Origin: Bin87 sp965203195 | Lineage (GTDB): Bacteria; Chloroflexota; Dehalococcoidia; Lucifugimonadales; UBA3495 | Length of the DNA: 64,000 nt | Direction: 5' to 3' | Assembly: GCA_965203195.1 (NCBI GenBank) | Contig: OZ241860.1 | Span: 1,302,001 to 1,366,000 of the forward strand | Shown here: piece by piece, positions 7,206-18,997 of the stretch | How positions within the stretch are numbered: the stretch's first letter is position 1 | Layout: every line of letters begins with the position of its first letter | Position numbers and translations under genes: made by a program | The notes under the pieces: model-generated | Databases searched by the model: none | What the model saw: the letters and a program-made list of their open reading frames with translations, nothing else | What the model was told of the DNA's origin: nothing

Positions 7206-8408
7206 ATGCTGAAGAACCGGATTGCGATTGTTGCCCTGGTGGCGTGCCTGTTGCTGCTGGCGATGGCCTGCACCCAGCCGCCGCCCGCGACGCCGACGCC
7301 CACGGAACCGCCGGCGCCGGAAGTGGACGTCCCCGCGCTGAAGGACTCGGTAGTGGCGAATTACGCCGCCGGCGCGCATACGCTCTATGCCAACAGCCTG
7401 GCCTCGGCGCGGATAATGGACGAAGCCATCAACGCTTTTCTGGCCGACCCCACGCCGGCTGCCCTGGAAGCGGCCAAGCGGGCCTGGCTGTCGGCCCGGG
7501 AAGACTACGGCCCCACCGAGGTGTTCCGCTTCTATGGCGGCCCCATTGACAACGAGGTGGACGGCCCCGAAGGGCTGATCAACGCCTGGCCGATGGACGA
7601 AGGGTATGTTGACTATGTGGAGGGCAACCCGACCGCCGGCATCATCAATATGCCCGACGAGTATCCCGAAATCACCGCGGATCTGATCATCTCGCTCAAC
7701 GAGGAAGGCGGCGAGGCCAATGTTTCTACCGGGTGGCACGCCATTGAGTTTCTGCTGTGGGGGCAGGATTTGAGCCCCGAGGGGCCCGGGGCGCGCCCGG
7801 TAGAGGACTACACTACCAACCCCAACGCCGACCGGCGGGCTACCTACCTGCGGGTGACTTCGCAGGCGCTGCTGGGCAACTTGCAGGATATGGTTAACGC
7901 CTGGGCGCCGGGACAGACGAACTACCGCGCCGAGTTCGTGTCCAAACCCGCCGATGACGCTCTGGTGGACATCATTACCGGGGCGGGCGCGCTCAGCGCC
8001 GGCGAACTGGCCGGAGAGCGGATGAATGTGGCCTACTCGGAGCGTTCCCAGGAGGACGAACATTCCTGCTTCTCGGACAACACCACCCGCGATATTGTGG
8101 GGAACGCCATCGGGGTGCAGATGGTACTGACCGGGGACTATGGTTCGGTATCCGGGCCCGGCATTCTGGATCTGTTCGCCACGCAGGACGAGGGGCTGGC
8201 GGAACGGCTGCGCCGGGAAGCGGCCGACAGCGTGCATCAGGCCAGCCGGATTCCTGCGCCCTTTGACCGGCATCTGACCGACGACGCGCCGGACAGCGCT
8301 CCCGGACGCGCGCAGGTGCTGCGCACCATTGAAGCGCTGGAGAGGCAGGCCGACACCATTGTGGAAGGTTCCTCGGCTTTCGGCTTCAGCATCAATACCT
8401 CGGTGTAG
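7206..8408 (+). CDS. Imelysin-family lipoprotein (IrpA-like)
   Basis: The 400-residue protein has a lipoprotein signal ending LLAMAC (Cys22), then a Pro/Thr linker, so it should be anchored outside the membrane. The imelysin GxHxxE motif is GWHAIE at residues 176-181, followed by FLLWGQD. The family (IrpA, EfeO C-terminal domain) is linked to iron uptake or sensing. It is the first gene of a three-gene unit with a diheme DUF1111 protein and a second imelysin, an arrangement known from marine bacteria. The start is set by GGAGG about 9 bases upstream. Induction by iron shortage is likely from the family but not shown by the sequence. Confidence 0.88.
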   Translation: MLKNRIAIVALVACLLLLAMACTQPPPATPTPTEPPAPEVDVPALKDSVVANYAAGAHTLYANSLASARIMDEAINAFLADPTPAALEAAKRAWLSAREDYGPTEVFRFYGGPIDNEVDGPEGLINAWPMDEGYVDYVEGNPTAGIINMPDEYPEITADLIISLNEEGGEANVSTGWHAIEFLLWGQDLSPEGPGARPVEDYTTNPNADRRATYLRVTSQALLGNLQDMVNAWAPGQTNYRAEFVSKPADDALVDIITGAGALSAGELAGERMNVAYSERSQEDEHSCFSDNTTRDIVGNAIGVQMVLTGDYGSVSGPGILDLFATQDEGLAERLRREAADSVHQASRIPAPFDRHLTDDAPDSAPGRAQVLRTIEALERQADTIVEGSSAFGFSINTSV

Positions 8409-8444
8409 CCGCGCCACCAGGTCGTTCTGACGGCAAGCGTTCCG

Positions 8445-9890
8445 ATGGCGGGCTGGCGCAGACGGGGCAGGATGGCGGTCGCCGCGGGAGCGGCGGCGGT
8501 CATCCTGCTGGCGCTGGTCGCCGCGGTGGCGCTGATGCGGGAATGGAAGCCGATGACGGTTGACCCCGCCGCCATTGACGCCCTGCTCAATGAACGGCTG
8601 GGCGGAGACACCACGGTGCGCAGCACGAACCGAAACTCTTTCGGGTTGGCCGCCGCCAACCTGACGCGATTGGAACGGCGCACATTTGAGGTTGGCGACA
8701 GCTTTTTCAGCCAGAACTGGGTGTCCGCGCCGGCGTCCACCGAAGCGCGGGACGGGCTTGGGCCGACCTTCAATGCCCAATCCTGTTCGTCCTGCCACAC
8801 GCGGGACGGGCGGGGTATGCCGCCGGAAAGGGACGGCGACGGGGAACGGGGGCTGCTGTTCCGGCTCAGCGTGCCGGGGTCGGACGCGGCGACCGGCGCG
8901 CCGTTGGGCGAACCCAACTACGGAGGGCAGCTGCAAGACCGCGCCATATTGTCGGTTCCGGCCGAGGGGCAGTTCCGCATCGTTTATGATGTGATCCACG
9001 GGGAATATGGCGACGGGGAGCCGTACCGCCTGCTGGCGCCGCGCTATTCCTTTACCGGGCTGGCCTTTGGCCCGATGCACCCGGAGACGATGGCATCGCC
9101 GCGCATTGCGCCGGCCGTTTTCGGGGCCGGCCTGCTGGAAGCCATATCGGAAGCCGACATCCGGGCGCAAGCCGACCCGGATGACGCCGACGGCGACGGC
9201 ATTTCCGGGCGGCCCAATATGGTGTGGGACGCCCGGCGCGCCGCCGTGGCCCTGGGGCGCTTCGGCTGGAAAGCCAATGTGCCGACGCTGGAGCAGCAGA
9301 TTGCGGGCGCTTTCCTGGGCGACATCGGCATTACCTCGCCGGTGTTCCCCGACGAGAACTGCCCGGCGGGGCAGCGGGCCTGCCAGTCCGCGCCCCACGG
9401 CGGGACGCCGGAAATAGGGGCGGAACGACTGGGCAAGGTGGTTTTCTACAATCAGACGCTGGGCGTGCCGGCAATGCGCGATGTGGGTGATCCGCAGGTG
9501 CGCCGGGGCGCCGAGTTGTTCCTCAAGGCCGGCTGCGCCTCCTGCCACACGCCCCAATACACTACCGGCGACCATCCCGTAGCGGCCCTGTCGGGGCAGA
9601 CCATTTTGCCTTATACCGACCTGCTGCTGCATGATATGGGGGCGGGGCTGGCCGACGGTCGGCCCGACTTTTGGGCCGGCGGGCGGGAATGGCGCACGCC
9701 GCCGCTGTGGGGCATCGGGCTGGTGGACAATGTGAACGGGCATACGCGGTTTTTGCACGACGGACGGGCCCGCAGCATCGCCGAGGCCATCCTGTGGCAC
9801 GACGGGGAGGGGTTGGCGGCGCGGGAAGCGTTCCGCAATATGTCCCGGGCGGAACGGGAAGCCGTTTTGCGATTTTTGGAGTCTCTGTGA
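8445..9890 (+). CDS. Diheme cytochrome c, DUF1111 'thiol oxidoreductase' family
   Basis: The 481-residue protein has an N-terminal membrane helix (about residues 10-32) that can act as signal anchor, and two CxxCH heme sites, CSSCH at 114-118 and CASCH at 364-368. The spacing and the motifs LGPTFNAQSC, RDGRGMPP and HDGRARSIAEAILWHDGE are those of DUF1111 proteins. They are related to the MauG/diheme peroxidase group and are often encoded between two imelysins in iron-regulated loci. It probably moves electrons in the periplasm-like space, perhaps for iron oxidation or reduction. It lies 36 bases after the first imelysin and its stop overlaps the next start (TGATG). Confidence 0.88.
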   Translation: MAGWRRRGRMAVAAGAAAVILLALVAAVALMREWKPMTVDPAAIDALLNERLGGDTTVRSTNRNSFGLAAANLTRLERRTFEVGDSFFSQNWVSAPASTEARDGLGPTFNAQSCSSCHTRDGRGMPPERDGDGERGLLFRLSVPGSDAATGAPLGEPNYGGQLQDRAILSVPAEGQFRIVYDVIHGEYGDGEPYRLLAPRYSFTGLAFGPMHPETMASPRIAPAVFGAGLLEAISEADIRAQADPDDADGDGISGRPNMVWDARRAAVALGRFGWKANVPTLEQQIAGAFLGDIGITSPVFPDENCPAGQRACQSAPHGGTPEIGAERLGKVVFYNQTLGVPAMRDVGDPQVRRGAELFLKAGCASCHTPQYTTGDHPVAALSGQTILPYTDLLLHDMGAGLADGRPDFWAGGREWRTPPLWGIGLVDNVNGHTRFLHDGRARSIAEAILWHDGEGLAAREAFRNMSRAEREAVLRFLESL

Positions 9891-10975
9891 TGCGGATTTT
9901 CGCCATCGTTGCGACGCTGCTGGGGCTGCTGGCCGGCGTGGCCTGCGCCGCCGAGCCGCCGGCCACGCGGTCGGAGGCGCTGGTCGGGCTGACCGATACG
10001 GTAATTGTGCCCCGGTTCCAAGAGGTTGCGGCGGGGATGAACGGGCTCAAGGATGCGTTGCATACCCTCTGCGCCCGCCCGTCGCCGGCGACGCTGGATG
10101 ACGCCCGCGTCGCCTGGCGGGAGGCCCGCGCGCCCTGGATGCGTTCCCAGGCGATGTGGTTCGGGCCGATAATGGAGCGGCGTTCCCGCGCGCTGGTGGA
10201 CTGGTCGCCCGTTGACCCGGAACGGATTGAGCAAACCCTGTCCAGGCGGGAAGCCATTGCCGCCGCAGACGCGCGCGAGTTTCTGGGCGCCACGCAGCGG
10301 GGGCTGGGGGCGATTGAGTACATTATCTTTGGCGATGACGGGGCGATACTGGCGGCCCTGGCACTGCCCGGCGGGATACGCTGCCAGTATCTGACGGCGC
10401 TGGGCGATGTGGCGGCGGCGGAAACGGACGGCGCGCTGGCCGACTGGACGGGGGATAACCCAGAGGGCAAAGCCTACGCCGGCTATTTCAACGGCACGGC
10501 GGCCAGCTCAATGCTGGAGAAGGCCGCCGTGGACGAGGTGGTGCGCACCTCGGTTTTCCTGACGCGCAGCATCACCGATATGCGCTTGGGCGCGGCCCTG
10601 GGGGTAGATGGCGGCGCGCCGGAACCTGATGCCATCCCCGCCGGGGAGGGCCACAATGCGGTGGCCGACCTGCGGAACCAGGTTCTGGGGATGCAGGACG
10701 TGTATCGGGGCGGCGATGCCGGGCCGGGGATAAGCGGGCTGGTGCGGGGCGTTTCCCCGGACGCCGACGACCGGATGACGGCCGGTTTCAGCGCGGTTCT
10801 GGAGGCTATTGACGGGCTGAAGGAACCGCTGCCGGCCTCCATAGCGGACAACCCCGAACCAGCGCGGCAAGCGCACCGGCGGTTACAGGATTTCCAGCGG
10901 GCGCTGAATACCGAAGTGGTCAGCCTGCTGGGGGTAACGGTGGGCTTCGCCGACACCGACGGGGACGGCGGCTGA
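9890..10975 (+). CDS. Second imelysin-family protein, exported
   Basis: The 361-residue protein has a Sec signal (MRIFAIVATLLGLLAGVACA) and then an imelysin domain. At the place of the GxHxxE motif it reads GLGAIE followed by YIIFGDD, so the His is missing, as in the second-type imelysins of such operons. The ATG overlaps the stop of the cytochrome gene by one base, so the pair is translationally coupled. The last 56 bases overlap the 3' end of the convergent HTTM gene. It probably works with the lipoprotein imelysin and the diheme protein in iron handling. Confidence 0.82.
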   Translation: MRIFAIVATLLGLLAGVACAAEPPATRSEALVGLTDTVIVPRFQEVAAGMNGLKDALHTLCARPSPATLDDARVAWREARAPWMRSQAMWFGPIMERRSRALVDWSPVDPERIEQTLSRREAIAAADAREFLGATQRGLGAIEYIIFGDDGAILAALALPGGIRCQYLTALGDVAAAETDGALADWTGDNPEGKAYAGYFNGTAASSMLEKAAVDEVVRTSVFLTRSITDMRLGAALGVDGGAPEPDAIPAGEGHNAVADLRNQVLGMQDVYRGGDAGPGISGLVRGVSPDADDRMTAGFSAVLEAIDGLKEPLPASIADNPEPARQAHRRLQDFQRALNTEVVSLLGVTVGFADTDGDGG

Positions 10976-12377
10976 CGCCGGCGACAGGCTGCCCCGGCGT
11001 CAGCGGAGTATGACAGTCAGCGCGCGGCAGACCGGGCGCCCCGGATGCCATTGAGGATAGCCGGACTGCCGCAGCTTCCGCAGAGGCGGGGGCGTAGGGC
11101 AGCACCCACCATTTGGGCGCAAGACCGGGTTTGAGGGCGGCCAGGTTGGCGTTGGGGTCAATCAGCCGGGCGTTGGGGCGGCCGTTGAACGCTACGAAAG
11201 CGTCGGCGGTTACGGCGACATCGTTTATCCCGGACGCGGCGAAATCGGCGGCGATGATGTGGGCGGCGGTTAGAATCAGATCGGGCTGTATGGCCATTCT
11301 TTCGGTTTGCCAGGGCGTCAGGTAGGCGTCGGGAGAGACCAGCCAGGTTTGCCCCGAATCGGGGTCGCGCACGCGATACTGCACGAAGCCGGTTTTTTCG
11401 GTGAGCATCACCCGCCAGGCGAAGCGGTAGCCTTCCTCGTTCCAGCGCACATTGCCGGGGTAGGCGTAGTGGCGCAAGGGCATTGCCACTTGGATAACGG
11501 CGAACAGGGTCAGGGCGGCTATGATGACAGGGGAGGCACGGTGGCGGGCGGCGGGCAGCAGCGGGCGGGTGGGCGGCGCATCTGTGGCGGTGTGGACGGG
11601 CCGGGCGGCCCGGCGAACAGCGGCGGCCCACAGGCGCCGGGGCCAGTCGGGGGCGAAAAAGATGAGCGCGCCGCCGATCATCAGCCAGGGGAATATGCCC
11701 AGCCGGGGGAACAGCAGCCAGGTCATCAGGTGAAAGACGACCAGGGCGGCATAGGCAAAGGGCCGGGCGCGCCGCCGGAGCAGGGCCGGCGCCACGGCCA
11801 GGTCGAAAAGCGCGCCGCCCCAGCTCATAGCGTAGGCCGCCCAGGATTCCTGGAGCAGTGGCCCCGCCAGCGGCAGGTCGCCGTGCTGGTACAGCCAGAT
11901 CCGCAGGGGCAGAGCGTGGAGCAGCCAGTCGGGGTTCAGCTTGGCGATGCCGGCGAAGGCATAGACGATGCCAAGCTGGGCGCGCAAGGCCCAGATGGTC
12001 CACTGCGAGACGAAGGCGCGGCCGGTCGGCAGAAGCGCCAGCAGCAAGGCGGCCAGGCTCATCAGGTAGTAGTGGTTGAGGTAAGTGGCGCGGTCAAGCA
12101 GCTCAACATAGGTGAAGCCGATGCAGAACAGGCCGCTGCAAAGTCGGTAGCGATACCCGGCGGCGATGGCGATGCTCAATAGGCCCAGCGCCGCGAAGTG
12201 GGCGTACATACCCCAGCCGGGCCAGGGTTGGAGCCAGGCGAAGCCCAGGTAAGGGAAATGATGCGCCGGCGCGATGTACAGCAGGCTGATCCAGTCGTTG
12301 GCGAAAAAGCGGACTACGGTCAGCAGCCCCAGCAGCCCGAAAACGATGCGGAAGGCGGTCAGGGCGGCGCTGTCCAC
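10920..12377 (-). CDS. HTTM-domain (vitamin K-dependent gamma-carboxylase-like) membrane protein
   Basis: About 485 residues follow a GTG at 12377. Several transmembrane helices fill the first 260 residues, with the family motifs LDRATYLNHYYL and WNEEGYRFAWRVMLTEK. HTTM proteins resemble vitamin K-dependent gamma-carboxylase and often lie beside imelysin/DUF1111 genes, as here. The start is doubtful. In the same frame, just upstream of TAG at 12396-12398, are 21 codons from ATG 12461 ending LRALRRL, and the frame continues after the TAG as DAARRPVDSAALTAF. Family N-termini usually continue through a tryptophan at this place, so a TGG to TAG change is likely and the gene may be 5'-damaged. The C-terminal 40 residues look like unselected read-through. 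Confidence 0.75.
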   Translation of the reverse strand: MDSAALTAFRIVFGLLGLLTVVRFFANDWISLLYIAPAHHFPYLGFAWLQPWPGWGMYAHFAALGLLSIAIAAGYRYRLCSGLFCIGFTYVELLDRATYLNHYYLMSLAALLLALLPTGRAFVSQWTIWALRAQLGIVYAFAGIAKLNPDWLLHALPLRIWLYQHGDLPLAGPLLQESWAAYAMSWGGALFDLAVAPALLRRRARPFAYAALVVFHLMTWLLFPRLGIFPWLMIGGALIFFAPDWPRRLWAAAVRRAARPVHTATDAPPTRPLLPAARHRASPVIIAALTLFAVIQVAMPLRHYAYPGNVRWNEEGYRFAWRVMLTEKTGFVQYRVRDPDSGQTWLVSPDAYLTPWQTERMAIQPDLILTAAHIIAADFAASGINDVAVTADAFVAFNGRPNARLIDPNANLAALKPGLAPKWWVLPYAPASAEAAAVRLSSMASGAPGLPRADCHTPLTPGQPVAGVSRRPRRCRRSPPLPPAG

Positions 12378-12395
12378 CGGGCGGCGGGCCGCGTC

Positions 12396-12461
12396 CTAGA
12401 GCCGGCGGAGGGCCCGGAGAGAGCGGGTTGGCGCGGGCAGTCGCAATTTATTTGCCGACAT
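12396..12461 (-). pseudogene. Detached 5' end of the HTTM gene, ending in an amber codon
   Basis: ATG 12461 opens 21 codons (MSANKLRLPAPTRSLRALRR plus Leu) closed by TAG. The same frame runs on without another stop into the HTTM protein. This looks like the original N-terminus cut off by a nonsense change (probably TGG to TAG). No good ribosome site is seen before this ATG, so a later GTG start cannot be excluded. Confidence 0.45.
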
Positions 12462-12741
12462 CAGGGACCGTTCTGCTTTTCGTATGCCACTGGGGAGATG
12501 CCGCGCGCCATAATATCCGGGATGGCCGGCCAAATCAAAAGGGAGGATGATACGGGCGGAACGCAGCAAGCCGGCGAGGTGGCCGGCGTCCGGGGGCGTC
12601 CGGGACAAGGGGCAGTTCAAGGGAAGGGCGAGAGGCGATTCCGGGTTCCGGCGGGGGCCGGGGAGGCGTTGCGGGCGCGATTGCAGGGGCGGGCGGGCAA
12701 AATTGGCCCCATTATGGGGGAAAATTGCCCGATTCGGGGTA

Positions 12742-12770
12742 TTGACAGAGCCAGGAAAAGGGGGTAGGAT
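12742..12770 (+). promoter_or_regulatory. Ribosomal RNA promoter
   Basis: TTGACA (12742-12747), a 17-base spacer and TAGGAT (12765-12770) lie about 95 bases before the mature 16S end. The -35 box is perfect. This is the only good promoter in the leader. Confidence 0.65.
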
Positions 12771-12863
12771 TACCGAACTGGCCCGCTGATGATGGCGCAG
12801 GGATGCGCCACCGGCGGGGGGCAGGCACCTTAACAGCTGAATAGTGGAAGGAAGTAAGGTTCT

Positions 12864-14376
<1,513 letters not shown>

Positions 14377-14598
14377 ACAGGGATTATATGGCCCGACCGC
14401 CCCCAAAACGGGAATTCGGTCGGACCCACTCCCAGGTCAATCAGCGGACGCTCCCGTCCCTGTAACCGCTCTGGTCGAGCCTCAAGGCTCCCGTCGGTTA
14501 GAGGACGGGTTCCCTGTGAAAATCCGCTGAAGCCCGGCTTCCCCGCCGGGTCAAATCAATCAGGCAAACTTCTTGTTTCCTTCCACTAATCAGCTGTT
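14377..14598 (+). other. 16S downstream spacer without tRNA or 23S
   Basis: This 220-base trailer contains short hairpins (for example around 14387-14425, cccgaccgc pairing with gaattcggtcgg) but no tRNA-Ile/Ala and no start of a 23S gene. It ends in the 3' arm of the processing stem and the terminator. Confidence 0.6.
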
Positions 14599-14633
14599 AA
14601 AAACCGGGCTTCCTTTGAGGAAGCCCGGTTTTT
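14599..14633 (+). terminator. Intrinsic terminator of the 16S transcript
   Basis: A perfect 15-bp stem (14599-14613 with 14619-14633) closes a TTTGA loop. The 3' arm ends in five T. The A-run on the left arm makes it bidirectional, so it also serves the SDR gene that reads towards it from the other side. Confidence 0.9.
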
Positions 14634-14721
14634 GCTTTGCCCAGCGCGTTGCCTGGTGCCGCGTTGGGCAACGGCGGATCGAGCGGCGTCCGCAATTTGG
14701 CACAACGATGTTTATTGCCGG

Positions 14722-15504
14722 CTACGCCACCGAGTAGCCGCCGTCCACTGTGATTACGGCGCCGGTTACATAGTCGGAGGCCCGGCTGGCGAGGAACACG
14801 GCCACGCCCTGTAGCTCGCCGGCGTCGCCCCAGCGCCCCATGGGGATGCGGCGGTTGATGAGGTCGTAACGCTCCGGCTGGGTTTCGGGGATGGCGGCGG
14901 TCAGTTCGGTCATAAACCAGCCGGGCAGGATGGCGTTGGACTGGATGTTGTCGGCGGCCCAGGCCACGGCGAAGCTTTTCGCCAGCTGGACGATGCCGCC
15001 CTTGCTGGACGAATAAGGGACGCCGCTGCCGCCGCCGCCAAAGATGCTGAACATACTGCCGATGCTGATGATTTTGCCGCCGCCTTGCGCCCGGAAGTGG
15101 GGATAGACGGCGCGGCAGGACAGAAAGGCGGCGCGCAGGTTCACATCCAGCACGTTGTCCCACTCGGCGGCGGTAATGTCCTGGGGGGCCTTGCGGACGG
15201 TGGCGCCGGCGTTGTTCACCAGAATGTCGACACGCCCGAAACGGGCCACGGCGCGGGCCGCCATATCGTCGAGATCCGAGGCGCTGGCGACGTCGGTGGG
15301 GATGGCGACGGCCCGCCGTCCGGTGGCGGCAATGGCGGCGACGGCGGCGGCGTTTTTGGCGGGGTTGCGCGCGGCGATGGCGATGTCGGCGCCGGCGTGG
15401 GCCAGCCCCAGAGCCATGCCCAGGCCCAAGCCGCCATTGCCGCCGGTAATCAGGGCAACGCGGCCGGTGAGGTCAAAGAGGTTATGGTGGTGGGCTGTGG
15501 TCAT
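14722..15504 (-). CDS. Short-chain dehydrogenase/reductase (KduD/gluconate 5-dehydrogenase-like)
   Basis: The 260-residue protein is a classical SDR. The cofactor motif TGGNGGLG lies at residues 20-27, NNAG in ILVNNAGATV, and the catalytic Ser/Tyr/Lys set in SIGSMFSI and PYSSSKGG. It ends DYVTGAVITVDGGYSVA, the usual SDR C-terminus. The sequence type is nearest to gluconate 5-dehydrogenase or 2-deoxy-gluconate dehydrogenase, which oxidise sugar acids with NAD(P), but SDR substrates are hard to predict. The ATG at 15504 follows GAGGG. It stands alone, ending near the rRNA terminator. Confidence 0.85.
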   Translation of the reverse strand: MTTAHHHNLFDLTGRVALITGGNGGLGLGMALGLAHAGADIAIAARNPAKNAAAVAAIAATGRRAVAIPTDVASASDLDDMAARAVARFGRVDILVNNAGATVRKAPQDITAAEWDNVLDVNLRAAFLSCRAVYPHFRAQGGGKIISIGSMFSIFGGGGSGVPYSSSKGGIVQLAKSFAVAWAADNIQSNAILPGWFMTELTAAIPETQPERYDLINRRIPMGRWGDAGELQGVAVFLASRASDYVTGAVITVDGGYSVA

Positions 15505-15602
15505 TGCTGTTATCCCTCATGCGCCGCTGCGGATTGTTCCGGCGGCGGCGTTATCCTGTTGTCCGGCCAAGTGTCCGGGCAGGCTGCATATGGCGTACCC
15601 GG

Positions 15603-16481
15603 CTATTCATTCTCCGCTTCGTCTCCGTCGTCCGGCCAGCGCTCATCGTCGTCATATATGATGCCAACCGGGGCGCCGGTGTACCCGCAGACGCCGCTGC
15701 GCGGAGAGTTGACGATGGGCAGAAGGTAGTCCTCATTTTCCAGGCGGGGTACGCAAGCTTCGCAAACGCCGGCGGTCATCGCTATCCAGTCATCCGGCCC
15801 CGGGCTGACGCCGGTGGCCGGGGCGCCGCAGAAGGCGCATATAATGGCGGGGGCGTCGTTGCGCGCCAGCAGCCGGATGGCGCCGGGGCTGTCCCTATTG
15901 GCACGGCCGGGGGCCGCGTCAGCGGCGCCGTCACCATCGCCTGCCTTTGCGTTCGTGACCGGGGCAGCAATCTCCGCCACGCTGCGCAGGACCAGTTCGG
16001 TGGTGGTTCCGAAGTCGTACTCGTGGCGGAAGCGCGTTCCGGGCGGGGCCACTGTCGCCACCGCAACATTCATATCGGCGTGCCTTATGCCCTGCATCTC
16101 GTCCAGCAGGGCAAAGAAACCGTCATCGTCATCATCGTCGAAGATAATATAGTCGTAGTAATCCCGGCCAATGCGGAAGGCGCTGAGGTGGAGGCAGCAT
16201 TCCAGCCAGACGCTCCGCAGGTAGGCGTCCAGGTGGTTCAGGGTGGCGCGGGCGGGGACGGCCAGATGGAGCCAGTATTCCGGGCGGTAGGTGTCCTCAA
16301 CTATCAGGTGGATGCTGGGGCCGGGGCCGCCGGTGTCAACGCCAGCGGCGCGGTCAGCGTTGGCGCCGCCGCCGGCCCGGGCGTGGCGGGCCAGGCAGCT
16401 GCGCAGGTGGGTGGTCATACCGGATTTGCGGTACGAGCGGCCGCACAATTCGCATTTGCCGCCGGATGTGGTCCTGGGCAT
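15603..16481 (-). CDS. Plasmid pRiA4b ORF-3-like protein with N-terminal zinc-finger
   Basis: The 292-residue protein starts MPRTTSGGKCELCGRSYRKS. Cys, Cys, His and Cys in CELCGRSYRKSGMTTHLRSC look like a zinc finger. A PRiA4_ORF3 domain follows (YWLHLAVPARATLNHLDAYL, then SAFRIGRDYYDYIIF and the HEYDFGTTTEL motif). A C-terminal part holds a CAFCGAPA and CEACVP zinc-ribbon-like pair. The family is found on plasmids and near mobile elements and its function is unknown. A run of six Asp occurs mid-protein. The ATG at 16481 has GGAGG about 10 bases upstream. An upstream extension antisense to hppA is not real. Confidence 0.72.
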   Translation of the reverse strand: MPRTTSGGKCELCGRSYRKSGMTTHLRSCLARHARAGGGANADRAAGVDTGGPGPSIHLIVEDTYRPEYWLHLAVPARATLNHLDAYLRSVWLECCLHLSAFRIGRDYYDYIIFDDDDDDGFFALLDEMQGIRHADMNVAVATVAPPGTRFRHEYDFGTTTELVLRSVAEIAAPVTNAKAGDGDGAADAAPGRANRDSPGAIRLLARNDAPAIICAFCGAPATGVSPGPDDWIAMTAGVCEACVPRLENEDYLLPIVNSPRSGVCGYTGAPVGIIYDDDERWPDDGDEAENE

Positions 16482-16574
16482 TTTCGGTCGCCTCCGCGTG
16501 TGCTGTCCGCGCGCTATCCCGCTCCGGTTCACCCTCGCCCCGGTTGCGCGCGGCCCCATTCTAGCACAAGGCGC

Positions 16575-16608
16575 GGCGGGGGCATCCCCGCATTGGGACG
16601 CCCCCGCC
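16575..16608 (-). terminator. Hairpin terminator after hppA
   Basis: A 9-bp GC stem (16575-16583 with 16600-16608), one mismatch and a further 4 bp form a strong hairpin between the hppA stop and the next minus-strand start. No clear T-run follows. Confidence 0.5.
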
Positions 16609-16666
16609 GTGATTGCCGGCCGCGACCGGCGCGGCCGGCGCCGGCTTACTGGTTGAGGTTGCCGGC

Positions 16667-18760
<2,094 letters not shown>

Positions 18761-18807
18761 ACTCTCCTCTCCGTTTTCCGGTCAGGAATGCCGAATAAAC
18801 CTTGCGA

Positions 18808-18836
18808 AACCTAGCACATAACGGGCGAAATGTCAA
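18808..18836 (-). promoter_or_regulatory. Promoter of hppA
   Basis: On the minus strand a perfect TTGACA (18836-18831), a 17-base spacer and TAGGTT (18813-18808) lie about 50 bases before the ATG. The -10 box is weak (3 of 6). Confidence 0.55.
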
Positions 18837-18997
18837 TTAACATAATCGCAGGGGCGAGCGCTTTCGGACTTCGAGAACGCACACGGCTGCGCCGCCGGCG
18901 GGCAGTGGCCGGCAAATACGCCTGGAGACGAATGGCCTAAAATGGAGGTCGGGCCGGTTACAGCGGGGTTGGGCCATCGCGGGGAGGGCGGGGTGTA

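Noticed and set aside
11307..12182. Long frames opposite to high-GC genes (for example antisense to HTTM, CoxL-like, lepA, sdhA and nuoN)
   Set aside because: They are antisense open frames caused by GC-rich codon use; the true strand has family motifs.
12396..12398. Pyrrolysine reading of the TAG in the HTTM gene
   Set aside because: No pyl genes are seen and HTTM proteins are not known pyrrolysine proteins; a Trp to stop change is simpler.
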